From Glycine soja (taxonomy: Eukaryota; Streptophyta; Magnoliopsida; Fabales; Fabaceae), in the NCBI RefSeq assembly GCF_004193775.1, contig NC_041002.1, positions 17,603,535 through 17,667,534 of the forward strand: a stretch of DNA of 64,000 nucleotides, written 5' to 3'. The notes under the pieces were generated by a model. It saw only the letters and a list, made by a program, of their open reading frames with translations, did not search any database and was not told the origin of the DNA. Shown in pieces: positions 23,600 through 34,065 of this stretch. The stretch's first letter is position 1. Every line of letters begins with the position of its first letter. A program made the position numbers and the translations under genes.

Positions 23600-26369
23600 A
23601 TGGGTGACATAGAAGAGGTGTAGGAACAATTAAAGGTCGATATGGTGGCCTTGAAGGATCAAGTGGCTTCCATAATGGAAGCCATGTTAAGCATGAAGAG
23701 AATGATGGAAAGCAACACGGCCGCAGTTGCCACCACCAGCACCGCCACTGAGGCGAATCCTACCCATCCCTCTGCCATAAACCAAGCAAACCAACCCGCC
23801 CCGAACATGGTTGGACAAGGAGGAGAAGTGTTGGGCAGTACCAGTGGTCCACACATGGGGTATAATAGGAATGCTTACCCCTATGGCTTACCCCCCCAAT
23901 TATATGTTGCCCACCATGCACATGCCTAACGAGAACGTTAATCATGCCATTCTCGTTACCTTTGAGGGTCAGCAACCCCAGCCTGTAGGAGGCGCCCGTG
24001 AAGAGCCACGGGAGCATGCTCAAGGGGACTTTGACCCATATTTCATTTTCACCGTCGAGGGACTGGTGTGTAATGCTATGCCTTAACCCAATACTGCGGG
24101 AGCTCCTCAACCCTGCCCTCTGCAACCGCTGCATTTCTTAGTAGGGGGGCCACCTTCGGCAGTGGAAGGGAGAGAGATACTTGATCTCATCGAAGAGAGA
24201 TTAAGGGTTGTCAAAGGGTTTGGCGATTACCCTTTCGCCGACATGACAAAATTATCTTTAGTACCTGATGTGGCACAAGTGGGAGCATGAGTCATTTAAG
24301 GAGTACGCCCAACGGTGGAGGGACTTGGCAGTGCAAGTGGCACCCCCCATGGTAGAAAGAGAGATGATCACAATGATAGTGGAGACGCTGTTGGTGTTCT
24401 ACTATGAAAAGTTGGTGGGCTACATGCCCTTTAACTTCACAGATTTAGTATTCGCGAGCGAGAGGATTGAAGTAAGCCTGAAAAGAGGGAAGTTCGATTA
24501 TGTTGCTCCAGCCGGTACGAGCAATAGAAGATTTGGAGCAACTAGGTCAAAGAAGAAGGAAGGGGATGCCCACGCTTTGACTTCAGCTCCTACTTGGCCG
24601 AAACCCCAGCAAACCCCTCTCAACACTTACCAATATGCCCAACATCAACCGAGCTTTTTGTCCCGTGTCGGAAACCCCTCCAGTCCAGCACCCATCCAGC
24701 AAAGGGCACCCGCTCAACCACAAAGGTCCCCCACTCAAAACTCGGCTTCTACACAGCCTCGCCCCACTGGCATCCCCAATCCGAGCAGAAGCGCCAATCC
24801 GGGAAGGAATTTTTCAGTAAAGAAACCTGTGGAGTTCACTCCCATCCCGATGCCCTACGTAGACTTGCTACCCTCTTTAATCGCCAACCAAATGGCAGTG
24901 GTATCCCTCAGGAAGATTTTCTAGTCTCCTTTCCCTCGATGGTACAACCCCAATGCAACCTGCACTTATCATGGAGGTGTCCTAGGACACTCGATAGAAC
25001 AATGTATGGCCTTCAAACATCAAGACCAAATTTTGATCGACACAAGTTGGCTAACGTTCCAAGAGGACGGTCCAAACGTAAAGAAAAACCCTCTTGCCTA
25101 TCATGAGGGGCCAGCGGTTAATGCGGTAGAGGAGTGCGGACTCCAGAGGCTGAAGCAATTGAAAGATGTGATAACCTCTAGGAGGTTTATATTGAAGGTG
25201 CTACGCGAGGCGGGCATCATTTTCTTCGAAAAAAGGCGAGGATGACACCTACTTAATACACCCAGGGGCAGCACATGATGTAGAGGCATGCCCTATGGAA
25301 GAGGACTTGCTACAAGGGATAATGGACCAAGGACGGTTTGAAATTGGTGATGCAATCAAGGAGGAGCAACATGTGTGCATGCAATTGGCTGACAAAAGCC
25401 CAAAAAAGCCTAAACCATTAGTGATCCACTTCACCAGAGATGCTGCCACCCAAAAGCCCCAAGACTTCCAGCCTACCTTGAGTAATAAGCATGTCCCTTT
25501 CCCTTACAAGAGTGATAAGGAAGTCCCATGGAAGTATGCTCCTCAAAAACCCGATGGAAGGAAGGATGAGTTCGTCAAGGTGATTGAACAACTCAATAAG
25601 ACCCGATGGAAGGAAGGATGAGTTCGTCAAGGATCATTCAACAAAGCGAGTTCAAGGTGATTGAACAACTCAATAAGACCCCAACTAGGGTCTCCCTGTT
25701 GGAACTATTCATGAACTCGGAGCCTCATTGGGCACTATTGGTAAAAATCTTGAATGAAGCCCATGTGGCCCAAGACATCTCTGTGGAGAGCTTCGAGGGC
25801 ATCATCAACAATATTACTGCCAACAATTACCTTACCTTCGCCGATGAGGAGATACCCATCGAGGGCCAGGGGCATAATAGGGCCTTACATGTGTCCATCA
25901 AGTGTTTGGACCACATCGTGGCCAAGATTCTTATCGACAACGGATCGTCGCTGAATGTCATGCCCAAAAGCACATTGGACAAACTGCCTTTCAACGCGTT
26001 ACACCTGAGGCCGACCTCCATGGTGGTGCAGGCTTTTGACGGTAGCCGCTGGGACGTAAGGGGGGAGATTGGTCTCCCAATTCAAATTGGACTGCATATC
26101 TGTCAAATCAGTTTCCAAGTGATGGATATGAACCTGGCCTATAGCTACCTTTTAGGCTGACCTTGGATTCACTCAGTTGGGGTAGTCCCTTCAACACTCC
26201 ACCAAAGGTTGAAGTTTGTGGTGGAAGGGCAGTTCATCATAGTATCTGGGAGGAAGACATCCTTGCAAGTTTTCCTTCTTCTACACCATATGTGGAAGCC
26301 GTAGAAGAATCCATAGAGACATCCTTCCAAGCTTTGGAAGTGGTAAGCAACTCTTATGGCGAACATAAT
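23600..26369 (+). pseudogene. Ogre-A ORF2 exon 1: gag and protease (broken)
   Basis: Starts MGDIEEV then a stop. Gag pieces lie at 23642-23929 and 24268-24924 (RWRDLAVQVAPPMVEREMI). The CHHC-type knuckle CTYHGGVLGHSIEQC is at about 24960-25005. The protease is at about 25690-26160 with ILIDNGSSLNVMPKS. A deletion of about 100 codons at about 24268 joins LSLVPDV to ESFKEYAQRW, removing the gag core. A shuffled duplication lies at 25550-25680. The G-patch region present in the other two copies is deleted before the intron: the text goes from FQALEVVSNS almost directly to the donor at 26370. Multiple stops and frameshifts are present. Confidence 0.8.
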
Positions 26370-26543
26370 GTAATTTGTTAGTCCAAACCCTATAGCTGGG
26401 CCTAGGCTTTAGGGTTTCTCCCTGTTTGGGCTTGTCTTTTGCTATCAAATATATATAAATACAGCTTTTGTTCATTTGTTCTGGCACTTTCACCCATTCT
26501 CATTCGTATGCATGTTTATTTTTGTTGCGATTAAATGGTACAG
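26370..26543 (+). other. Intron between protease and RT, Ogre-A
   Basis: 174 bp, donor AAT|GTAATT, acceptor TACAG|ATCC. The exon after it (ATCCAACGATGAGTCC) matches the second exon start of the two minus-strand copies. An intron at this position is a known hallmark of Ogre elements. Confidence 0.75.
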
Positions 26544-28224
26544 ATCCAACGATGAGTCCTATGAAGGTACTAATATCGACAACCCAGACGTCAATTTTGA
26601 GCAGCTAATAAACCAAACTGGGGATGTAGAAGATGAAGATTGGGAGCTTCCCCACTAGAGCTAGAAAGAATGGTCGAACAAGAAGACTCAGAAATGAAGC
26701 CACACAAAGAAGAGATGAAAATCGTAAACTTGGGCATTCGTGAGGAAAAGAAAAAGGTTAAGGTTGGCACGGGCATGACCACACCTATTCGAGATAGATT
26801 GGTGGTTCTGCTACGAGACTACCAAGACATCTTCACTTGGTCATACCAAGATATGCCCGACTTGAGTCCCGACATTGTGCAGCATAGGTTGCCTTTGAAT
26901 CCCAGTTGTTCCCCGATGAAACAAAAACTAAGAAGGATGAAACCTGAGATGTCCTTAAAGATAAAAGAAGAGGTGAAAAAGAAATTTGACGTTGGCTTCT
27001 TGGTAGTCGCTCGGTACTCGAAATGGGTTGCCAGCATTGTGCCAGTCCCTAAGAAAGATGGGAAGGTACGAATGTGTGTGGACTATCGGGATCTAAACCA
27101 AGCCAATCTAAAGGATAACTTTCCTTTACCTCACATCGATGTCCTTGTAGATAAATCAACCAATTTTGCTTTGTTTTCTTTCATGGATGGGTTCTTGGGC
27201 TACAACCAAATAAAGATGGCGCCGGAGGACACGGAAAAGACGACGTTCATCACCTTGTAGGGAACATTCTGCTACAATGTGATGTCCTTTGGGCTCAAGA
27301 ACGCTGGGGCAACCTACCAACCGGCTATAGTAGAATTATTCCACGATATGCTACATAAGGAAGTTAAAGTCTACGTGGATGACATGATTGCCAAGTCTAA
27401 AACCGAGGAGGAACATCTCATCAACTTGTGGAAGCTTTTCGAAAGGCTGCGTAAGTAACGACTAAGATTGAATCCCGCCAAGTGTACTTTTGGGGTCAAG
27501 TCGGGAAAATTTCTTGGCTTTATCGTAAGCTAGAAAGGGATAGAGGTGGACCCCAACAAGGTGAAGGCCATCCTTGAAATGCCTGAGCCACACACTGAGA
27601 AACAAGTCTGAGGTTTATCGGGATGCCTGAATTATATTGCAAGGTTCATATCACAGCTAACTGCTACCTATGCGCCTCTCTTCAAGCTTTTGCGTAAGAA
27701 TTAGTCCATCCAATGGAACGACGACTACCATGTGGCATTTGGAAGGATCAAGCGATGCCTTATGAATCCTCTTGTGCTTGTGCCACCAATGCCTGGAAGA
27801 ACCCTCATTCTATACATGACTGTGTTGGATGAGTCGATGGGATGTATGCTGAGGCATCATGACGCGTCTGGGAAAAAGGAGCGGGTCGTCTATTACTTGA
27901 GCAAGAAGTTCATAGCATGTGAAAGGAACTACTCTTTGCTTGAAAGAACATGTTGTGCCTTGGTATGGGCAGCCCACCGTCTAAGGAAATACATGCTGAG
28001 CTACACCACTTGACTGGTATCGAAGATGAACCCAGTCAAGTATATTTTCGAAAAGCCCACTCTCACCAGACGGATCGCTCGGTGGTAGGTTCTGCTGTCA
28101 GAGTTCGACATTGTTTACGTCACTCAAAAGGTGATAGAGGGAAGCACCTTGGTAGATTACCTAGCTCAGTAGCCCATCAATGATTACCAACCTATGCATC
28201 CGGAGTTCCTGGACGAGGACATCA
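26544..28224 (+). pseudogene. Ogre-A ORF2 exon 2: RT and first RNase H, truncated
   Basis: RT motifs are in order: VPKKDGKVRMCVDYRDLNQ, FSFMDGFLGYNQIKMAPED, FGLKNAGATYQ, KVYVDDMIAKSKTEEEHL. RNase H follows (LYMTVLDESMGCMLRHHD, NYSLLERTCCALVWAAHRL). Stops at 27258-27260, about 27456, 27532, 27610 and others, plus a frameshift near 26645, inactivate it. It ends at HPEFLDEDIM, cut by the LTR that starts at 28225. In Ogre-B the next residues are ALFEEKLDED, the linker to the second RNase H. Confidence 0.88.
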
Positions 28225-29932
28225 TGTCGCAACCTACCCTTCGACGGGAGGGCGACGCTTGACTTGTGGGTGCATCTTCCAAGAAAGGAAGGTGCGCGGA
28301 GTCGCCACCAACGTTTACTTGAGGAAGACGTCGGAAAAACAGGAAAAGACGTGGTCTACGAACTTTAAGTGAATGGTTCGGGAGTTGTATTTACGCACGG
28401 GGAAGGTATTAGCACCCCACACGTCCGTCACAAGGGACGGCAGCCTTTAATTAAATGTGCAAACATGACTTCAATTTTTATGTTCCCTTTTACGTCTTTA
28501 TTTCTTTTTGTACTTTTTATATTTTTATCTTTTTGCGATTGATGAGGGTGTTTCCCTGGCTCCTACGTATTCCTTAATTGTGATAAGGAAATCAGACCTA
28601 CGTAGTTCTTTGAGAGAACAAAGTATTTGGTTAAGTTATTTTTTATCCGTTTTTGCAAGATATGTTTTTATTGAATGAAAGGTCATTTAAGGCGTTGGAC
28701 CATTAAATAATCTTTCGATTCTTTTGAAAAGAGAGAAGACATTAAGCCATTGGACCATTAATGATCTCTTTATTTTTGAAAGAGGTAGTAAAGCTACATG
28801 TTGATTTTAGGCCTTTTAGAAATCTACATTTAACCAATAAAAACGGAAAAGACCATTTCAAGGCGTTGGACCTTAAAAATGGCTTTTTTAGGGGATGACA
28901 AAAGCTTGACTTATGAATTGATTTTAGCCTAAGTTTCACTTTGGTTATTAGTCGATTCGGTTAAGAAAGAAAAAATCCCAAAGAAACGTCCGATTGATTT
29001 TTTTGATTTATTTTACTAAAAGATATTTTTTATTATTATATTATTAATTTGCCTCTTCTTGGTTTTAAACGTGGTTACGGCATGACCGAACGGTCGGAAT
29101 TCATTTTAATAGAAATTAAAGGATGTTACAATACGAATGATCGGTGGAAATTTATTTTATTTTTGATTAGGCAAGAAAATGACTTAAATAAATGACTAAA
29201 GCACGTCAAAAGGGGGTACGGAAAGTAAATGAAATGGAAATAAAAGAACGCGAAACAAATGAGGACCCCTAAGGGTACATAGAAAGAATTGAAAAGTTTG
29301 ATTTGGGGAACTTACCGGTTGAAGACCGAAGAACGATGAAGAATGAACGACGAACGACGAAGAACGGTTGAAAATCTTCACGAAATCACCCACGGAAACG
29401 TCACGGAAGCCTTACGGAAGCGCCTCGGCTTGGATTTTCTTCACGGAAACAATTTTTCTCACTAATTTTAAGTGAATCTCAGATATCAGGAGGGTTGAAC
29501 AATTTTGTTCTTCCCTCCTTCCCCTATTTATAGGAAAAGGAAGGAGATGCTTGCCACCCAGCTCACCCAGGAGAGCTTAGCTTGCCCAGGCGAGCTAGGT
29601 TGCTTCCTCCAGAAGCAACCGCCTTCTAGAGGAACATCCTGGAAGGCCCAAGTGGGCCTGGTTGCTATTTTCACCCCCATTTTTACTAAATACACCCTCT
29701 TGCCTATTTTTGTTGATTCTTTTTCTGTAACGTTACGGAAACTTACGAATTTCATAACGATACTTGTTTTCTTTCCATAATGTTATGGAACCTTACGGAT
29801 TACGAATCATCCCTTTTTTTCCTTTCGGAATGTTACGGAACTTTACGGATTGTGCATTTACATTTCCTTTTGACTTCTGGCATGTCACGGAAATTCACGG
29901 GTTGTGCAACAATGCTTTCCTCCTGGTTGACA
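28225..29932 (-). repeat. 3' LTR of Ogre-C
   Basis: Ends on the minus strand with GGTTGCGACA at 28225, exactly where Ogre-A is interrupted. It contains the conserved nested hairpin (28560-28605), a TATA region near 29520-29530, and U3 repeats around TTACGGAA (about 29725-29900). The upper boundary is uncertain: TGTCAACC at 29932 could be a decayed start, or the first 90 bp of U3 may be missing. Confidence 0.7.
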
Positions 29933-30373
29933 CCAGGCGCAGAATGACCATAATTTATCTCTGCGTGTCTTTGGACGTGATCGAGCCTGGGCGACAAGGC
30001 GCAGAATGACCATAATTTGTCTCTGCGTGCCACCGGACACAATCGCCTCCGGATGGCGAAAAGGTGTACAGAATGACCATAATTTGTCTCTGCCCACCTC
30101 TCGACTTACTGTCCTTAAATGATAAAGGGCGCATAATGACCATAATTTTTCTCTGCACATTTATCACTCGACTTGCGAAATCTAAATGATAAAGGGCACA
30201 GAATTTGTCTCTGCGCGTTTATCACTCATCGAGCGTGCGGATGACCGTAATTGGTCTCCGCATATCATCGGGCCCGCCACCTCTAGATGACAAAAGGCGC
30301 AGAAGACAACATTAGTCTCTGCGTGCCTTTTCTTCACCTCTAGATGTCATCGGGCCCGCCACCTCTAGATGAC
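29933..30373 (-). repeat. Hairpin-repeat segment between the two LTR pieces
   Basis: Degenerate units of about 60-65 bp, each with a conserved AATGACCATAATTTGTC-like core flanked by short complementary arms. They are the same kind as at 31130-32130. In the nesting model this is the last piece of the Ogre-C 3' UTR before its LTR. Confidence 0.65.
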
Positions 30374-31039
30374 AAAACGTCGAAGAACGGTTGAAATTCC
30401 TCACGAAAACGTTACGGAAACGATTCGGAAGCGCCTCGGCTTGGATTTTCTTCACGGAAAAAATTTTTCCAAGCAAATTCGAAAGAGAGAGAAGTGCCTA
30501 AGGGGCTAAACCCTTATTCACTTCACTTCTCCCCCTATATATAGAAAATTGGGGGAGAAGCTTGCCACCCAGCTCGCCCAGGCGAGCAGGGTTGCTTCCT
30601 CCAGAAGCAACAACCTTCTGGAGGAATCTTTTGGAGGGACCAAGTGGGTCTGGTTGCTATTTGCACCCCCGTTTTTACTAAGTACACCCCCTGCCTTTTT
30701 TTTGGTGATTCTTTTTTCGTAAAGTTACGGAAACTTACGAATTTCGTAACGATACTTGTTTTCTTTCCGTAATGTTACGGAACCTTGCGGATTACATAAT
30801 CATCCCCTTTTTGACTTACGGAATGTTACGGAACCTCATTAATTGTGCAACGATGCTTCCATTTGATTTCCGGTGTGTCACGGAACCTTACGGATTGTGC
30901 ATCAATATTTTCTTTTGTTTTCCGGCATGTCCCGGAATTTCACAAATTGCCTAATGATGGGTGCCAAGCACCTTACAAGGACCAAACAAAGGTCGCATGT
31001 CATCAAGCAAAGGTCCCCGGACGAAATTAGGGTATGACA
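30374..31039 (-). repeat. Truncated 3' LTR of Ogre-B (U3 and start of R)
   Basis: Starts on the minus strand TGTCATACCCTAATTTCG at 31039. It carries the U3 repeats (about 30715-30950) and the near-palindrome GCTCGCCCAGGCGAGC upstream of a TATA box (about 30535), and breaks off at about 30374 after the block CTCGGCTTGGATTTTC. The R-U5 part is missing. Confidence 0.75.
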
Positions 31040-31054
31040 GTTGCCCCTCTTTAC
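31040..31054 (-). other. Polypurine tract of Ogre-B
   Basis: On the minus strand GTAAAGAGGGGCAAC lies directly before the LTR start at 31039. Purine-rich and correctly placed. Confidence 0.65.
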
Positions 31055-31129
31055 TTGTCTTTTATCGGAGATAAAAGGAAAGTAAAGATAAGACACTAAT
31101 TTCGTTCCTCTCGGTTGACGAGAGTCGCG

Positions 31130-32130
31130 GGTGACCATCAAATTTCCGCATCCAAATGACTCGTTGTTCCCGGGGGAACAAAAGGTACAGAAGACGATGT
31201 CAGTCTCTGCCTGCTATCAAGCGTTCTGTCTTACAGATAGCAAAAGAATGTTTATACGGATAACCACTCGGGTATTTCTGCCCGTCAGCGCGACTCAAAA
31301 GTCAGTATGACAGATCTTGCAAGTGCGGAAGATGATGTAAATCTCCGCGTGTCAACGGGCTTGTCGACCGTGATTGACGAAGGGTGCAGAATGACCATAA
31401 TTTGTCTCTGTGTGCCATCGGACACGACTGTGTCTGAATGGCAAAGGGGTACGGAATGACCATAATTTGTCTCCGCATGTCATCGGGCCCGCCGCCTCTG
31501 GATGACAAAAGGGTGCAGAATGACCATAATTTGTCTCTGCGTGCCATCGGACACGACTGTGTCTGAATGGCAAAGGGGTGCGGAATGACCATAATTTGTC
31601 TCCGCATGTCATCGGGCCCGCCGCCTCTGGATGACAAAAGGGTGCATAATGACCATAATTTGTCTCTGCGTGCCATCGGACACGACTGTGTCTGAATGGC
31701 AAAGGGGTGCGGAATGACCATAATTTGTCTCCGCATGTCATCGGGCCCGCCGCCTCTGGATGACAAAAGGGTGCAGAATGACCATAATTTGTCTCTGCGT
31801 GCCATTGGACACGACTGTGTCTGAATGGAAAAGGGGTGCGGAATGACCATAATTTGTCTCCACATGTCATATGACCTCAGGGTCAGTATGACAGAGATTG
31901 TGGGGCGGCCAACAAAAGCAAGGCTCTTGCTCCTACGTATCCTCCAATGAGGAACTCAGACCTACGTAGTTCTGGATAACTTGTGAGACTTGAAAAAGTC
32001 TCCACCGGAAGATGCTGACACCTCCGGAAAGGGCGCAGATGACCACATAGGCCTCTGCTCATCAATCATACTTGGGGTCACTGAATGACGAGGTGCGGAT
32101 AACCGTAAGGTGTCTCCGCGGGCTACCAGC
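31130..32130 (-). repeat. Hairpin-forming repeat array in the Ogre-B 3' region
   Basis: A core of nearly exact 129-bp units starts at 31386, 31515, 31644 and 31773, each made of two related half-units of 65 and 64 bp. Degenerate half-units flank it. Each half-unit carries two inverted repeats: arms GCAGA/TCTGC or GCGGA/TCCGC around AATGACCATAATTTG, and arms TGCCAT/ATGGCA or TGTCAT/ATGACA around a GC-rich loop. Because 129 is a multiple of three, long open frames arise (31302-31865, 31352-31870); they are by-products. Tandem repeats in the 3' UTR are known in Ogre elements. Confidence 0.85.
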
Positions 32131-34065
32131 TCTTGGGTCATGGTATCAAAAAGCGGTGTGGTCGACAAAAGCGAGGCTTTTGCTCCTACGTATCCTCCAA
32201 TGAGGAACTCAGACCTACGTAGTTCTTGATAACTTGTGAGACTAGAAATAGTCTCAGTGTTTTCTCCACTAAAATGCAAACGTGCTTTAGTAAAGAGATA
32301 AAACTTCCAACTAATCATATCAACATATGCTTTTCGGACAAAAACAATGTGCCTATCGGGGAAGGAGAATCTGCTGATGAAATTTTCTCATAACCACAAA
32401 TGAGATTCTGGATGTTTAGCATTTTGTTTCTAAATGACCATTTAGAGGAAACACTGGGTTCGACAAAAATAGAAGAAAATCACTCAAAGTGTATCAATCT
32501 CGCACAGGTAAGTGTTTCATCCTAATTCCGAACCATAGATATGTCATGACTTGATTTTACAAATTATTTCCTATCAAATCAAAAATTACATGCGTGATCA
32601 TGGATCGATAGGGCTTCCCTTGGGAATGGGTTCTTTTGGTGGGTTTTTCGGCTTTTGTGTGTTTTTGCCCTTTTCCTTTTCTGTTTTGGTTTTGCGCGAG
32701 GCGAACAAGTCACCGACGCACAGGATTTTGGTTGGTAATCAAAGGGGGAAGACCACTTCAGGTTGTGGTTTCCTTTCCTTCCTTTTGTTCATTTGGTGAC
32801 AATTCTGTATTGTTCAGATATTGTCTGGTCCAACGACCTTTCGGCACATTTCTTCTGTTTTCTTTCGATCCTTGATCAGGAGCTTTCTTTCCTTCTTCTT
32901 CTTCTTTTTTTTTACTTTCTCCCATTCTTTGATTGGGAATTTTCTTTCTTCTCTTTTTTTTGCTTTCTCTTTGATTGGAAATTTTCCTTTCTTCTCTTTT
33001 TTTTTGCTTTCTCTTTGATTGGAAATTTCCTTCTTTTCTTTTTTTGCTTCCGAGGGTAAGGCTTGACATTCTCACCCTGGGTCAAGGTTTATGGTGAGTC
33101 AGGATTTTGGCTCAAGGCTTGTAGAATGGCTAGACATGATACATGTCGGGGTTTGGTTTGGCTCAAGGATAAAAGGGATGCCCCACATTATTTCCATGAC
33201 ACAAATGCAAAAATGATGATTTGGAAATTTTATGCAAAACTGGTCATGCATGCACCTATGTGGACACTCAAGTGTCAAATTTTTATGGTCATGTGATGCT
33301 AGGGCTCAGGATTCATTTCCTCTATTTTAAATCAACCCAATGTTTCCAAAATATGTTCTTTTATCAATTTGTGCATTCATCCTAGTCCATTTTGGGTACT
33401 CGGGAAAATTTCACAGCATTCACCCTTCAGGTGTACACACATTATTTTTAAAAACTAGTTATGATCAGTGATTTTTTTCAAACAAAAGTCGGAAGTCATC
33501 TCTTTTCAAAAGCATGTCGGTTTTTCAGCTAAACAACTTATTTTTCTTTTCCTTTTTCCTCTCTTTTTTCTTACTTGCTCTCCCTTTTTTTATTTTCTTA
33601 TTTTTATTTTTATCATGATTTTTGTTTGTTTTATTTTATTATTATTATTATTATTTTGGACGATGTTCCTAAACGAAGAACTCTACACGGTTCCAGAATT
33701 TCAAACATCATTGATAGTAATGATATATAAGCACTAACGCAACAATCCAAACAAAAATGTATGCGCTGTACAAATGACAATTGAAACAACAAAAACAAAC
33801 ATTAGTCTCTCAAGTCAAAACATAACATAAAAATGATAAAAGAAATACGAAAGAAAACATGAATCTGGGGATCTCCCAGTCATGTAGCTCCACTCCCTCC
33901 CAAGAAGTCAAGCAAATCGGCCATCTCCTCGTCCTCGTGGGCCTCCTCTCCATCGCCGGGAACTTCCGGGGGCGCCTCTCCTGCTTGGGCCTCGGGCCAA
34001 TCCCCGGGCCATGCGACCTATGCCCTGAACTGGTCTGGAGTAGGGCATGAAAAAGAAGCGAAGCC
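32131..34065 (-). other. Ogre-B 3' region: second nested hairpin and pyrimidine-rich minisatellite
   Basis: Noncoding on the strand of the element. A copy of the LTR-type nested hairpin lies at 32183-32222 and another at 31930-31969. At 32880-33055 three units of 42-44 bp with GATTGG at 32931, 32973 and 33017 are separated by T-rich blocks, purine-rich on the minus strand. 33530-33660 is a further T-rich low-complexity tract. Open frames here are low-complexity artefacts. Confidence 0.6.

Larger units (their letters stand above)
7314..28224 (+). mobile_element. Ogre/Tat-lineage Ty3/gypsy element, copy A (5' part, heavily interrupted)
   Basis: Order seen on the plus strand: LTR 7314-8539, primer-binding site, leader (three pieces), ORF1 13954-16860, ORF2 gag-protease 23600-26369, intron 26370-26543, and RT plus first RNase H to 28224. 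At 28224 the reading HPEFLDEDIM is cut exactly at the TGTCGCAACC end of a minus-strand LTR, so a second element inserted here. Four other insertions (8674-11958, 12485-13606, 15576-16612, 16985-23466) break it. It has many stops and several frameshifts and is the oldest of the three Ogre copies. Its second RNase H, integrase and 3' LTR are not in the window. Confidence 0.85.

Noticed and set aside
31302..31870. Two overlapping minus-strand ORFs of 187 and 172 codons with repeated KLWSF motifs
   Set aside because: The 129-bp repeat unit is a multiple of three, so open frames persist by arithmetic. Two frames are open at once and neither resembles a protein.
31386..31870. Possible CRISPR-like array
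   Set aside because: The units are contiguous 129-bp tandem copies without unique spacers, and the genome is that of a plant.
32758..33075. Lysine/glutamate-rich minus-strand ORF and phenylalanine-rich plus-strand ORFs
   Set aside because: Low-complexity product of the pyrimidine-rich minisatellite.
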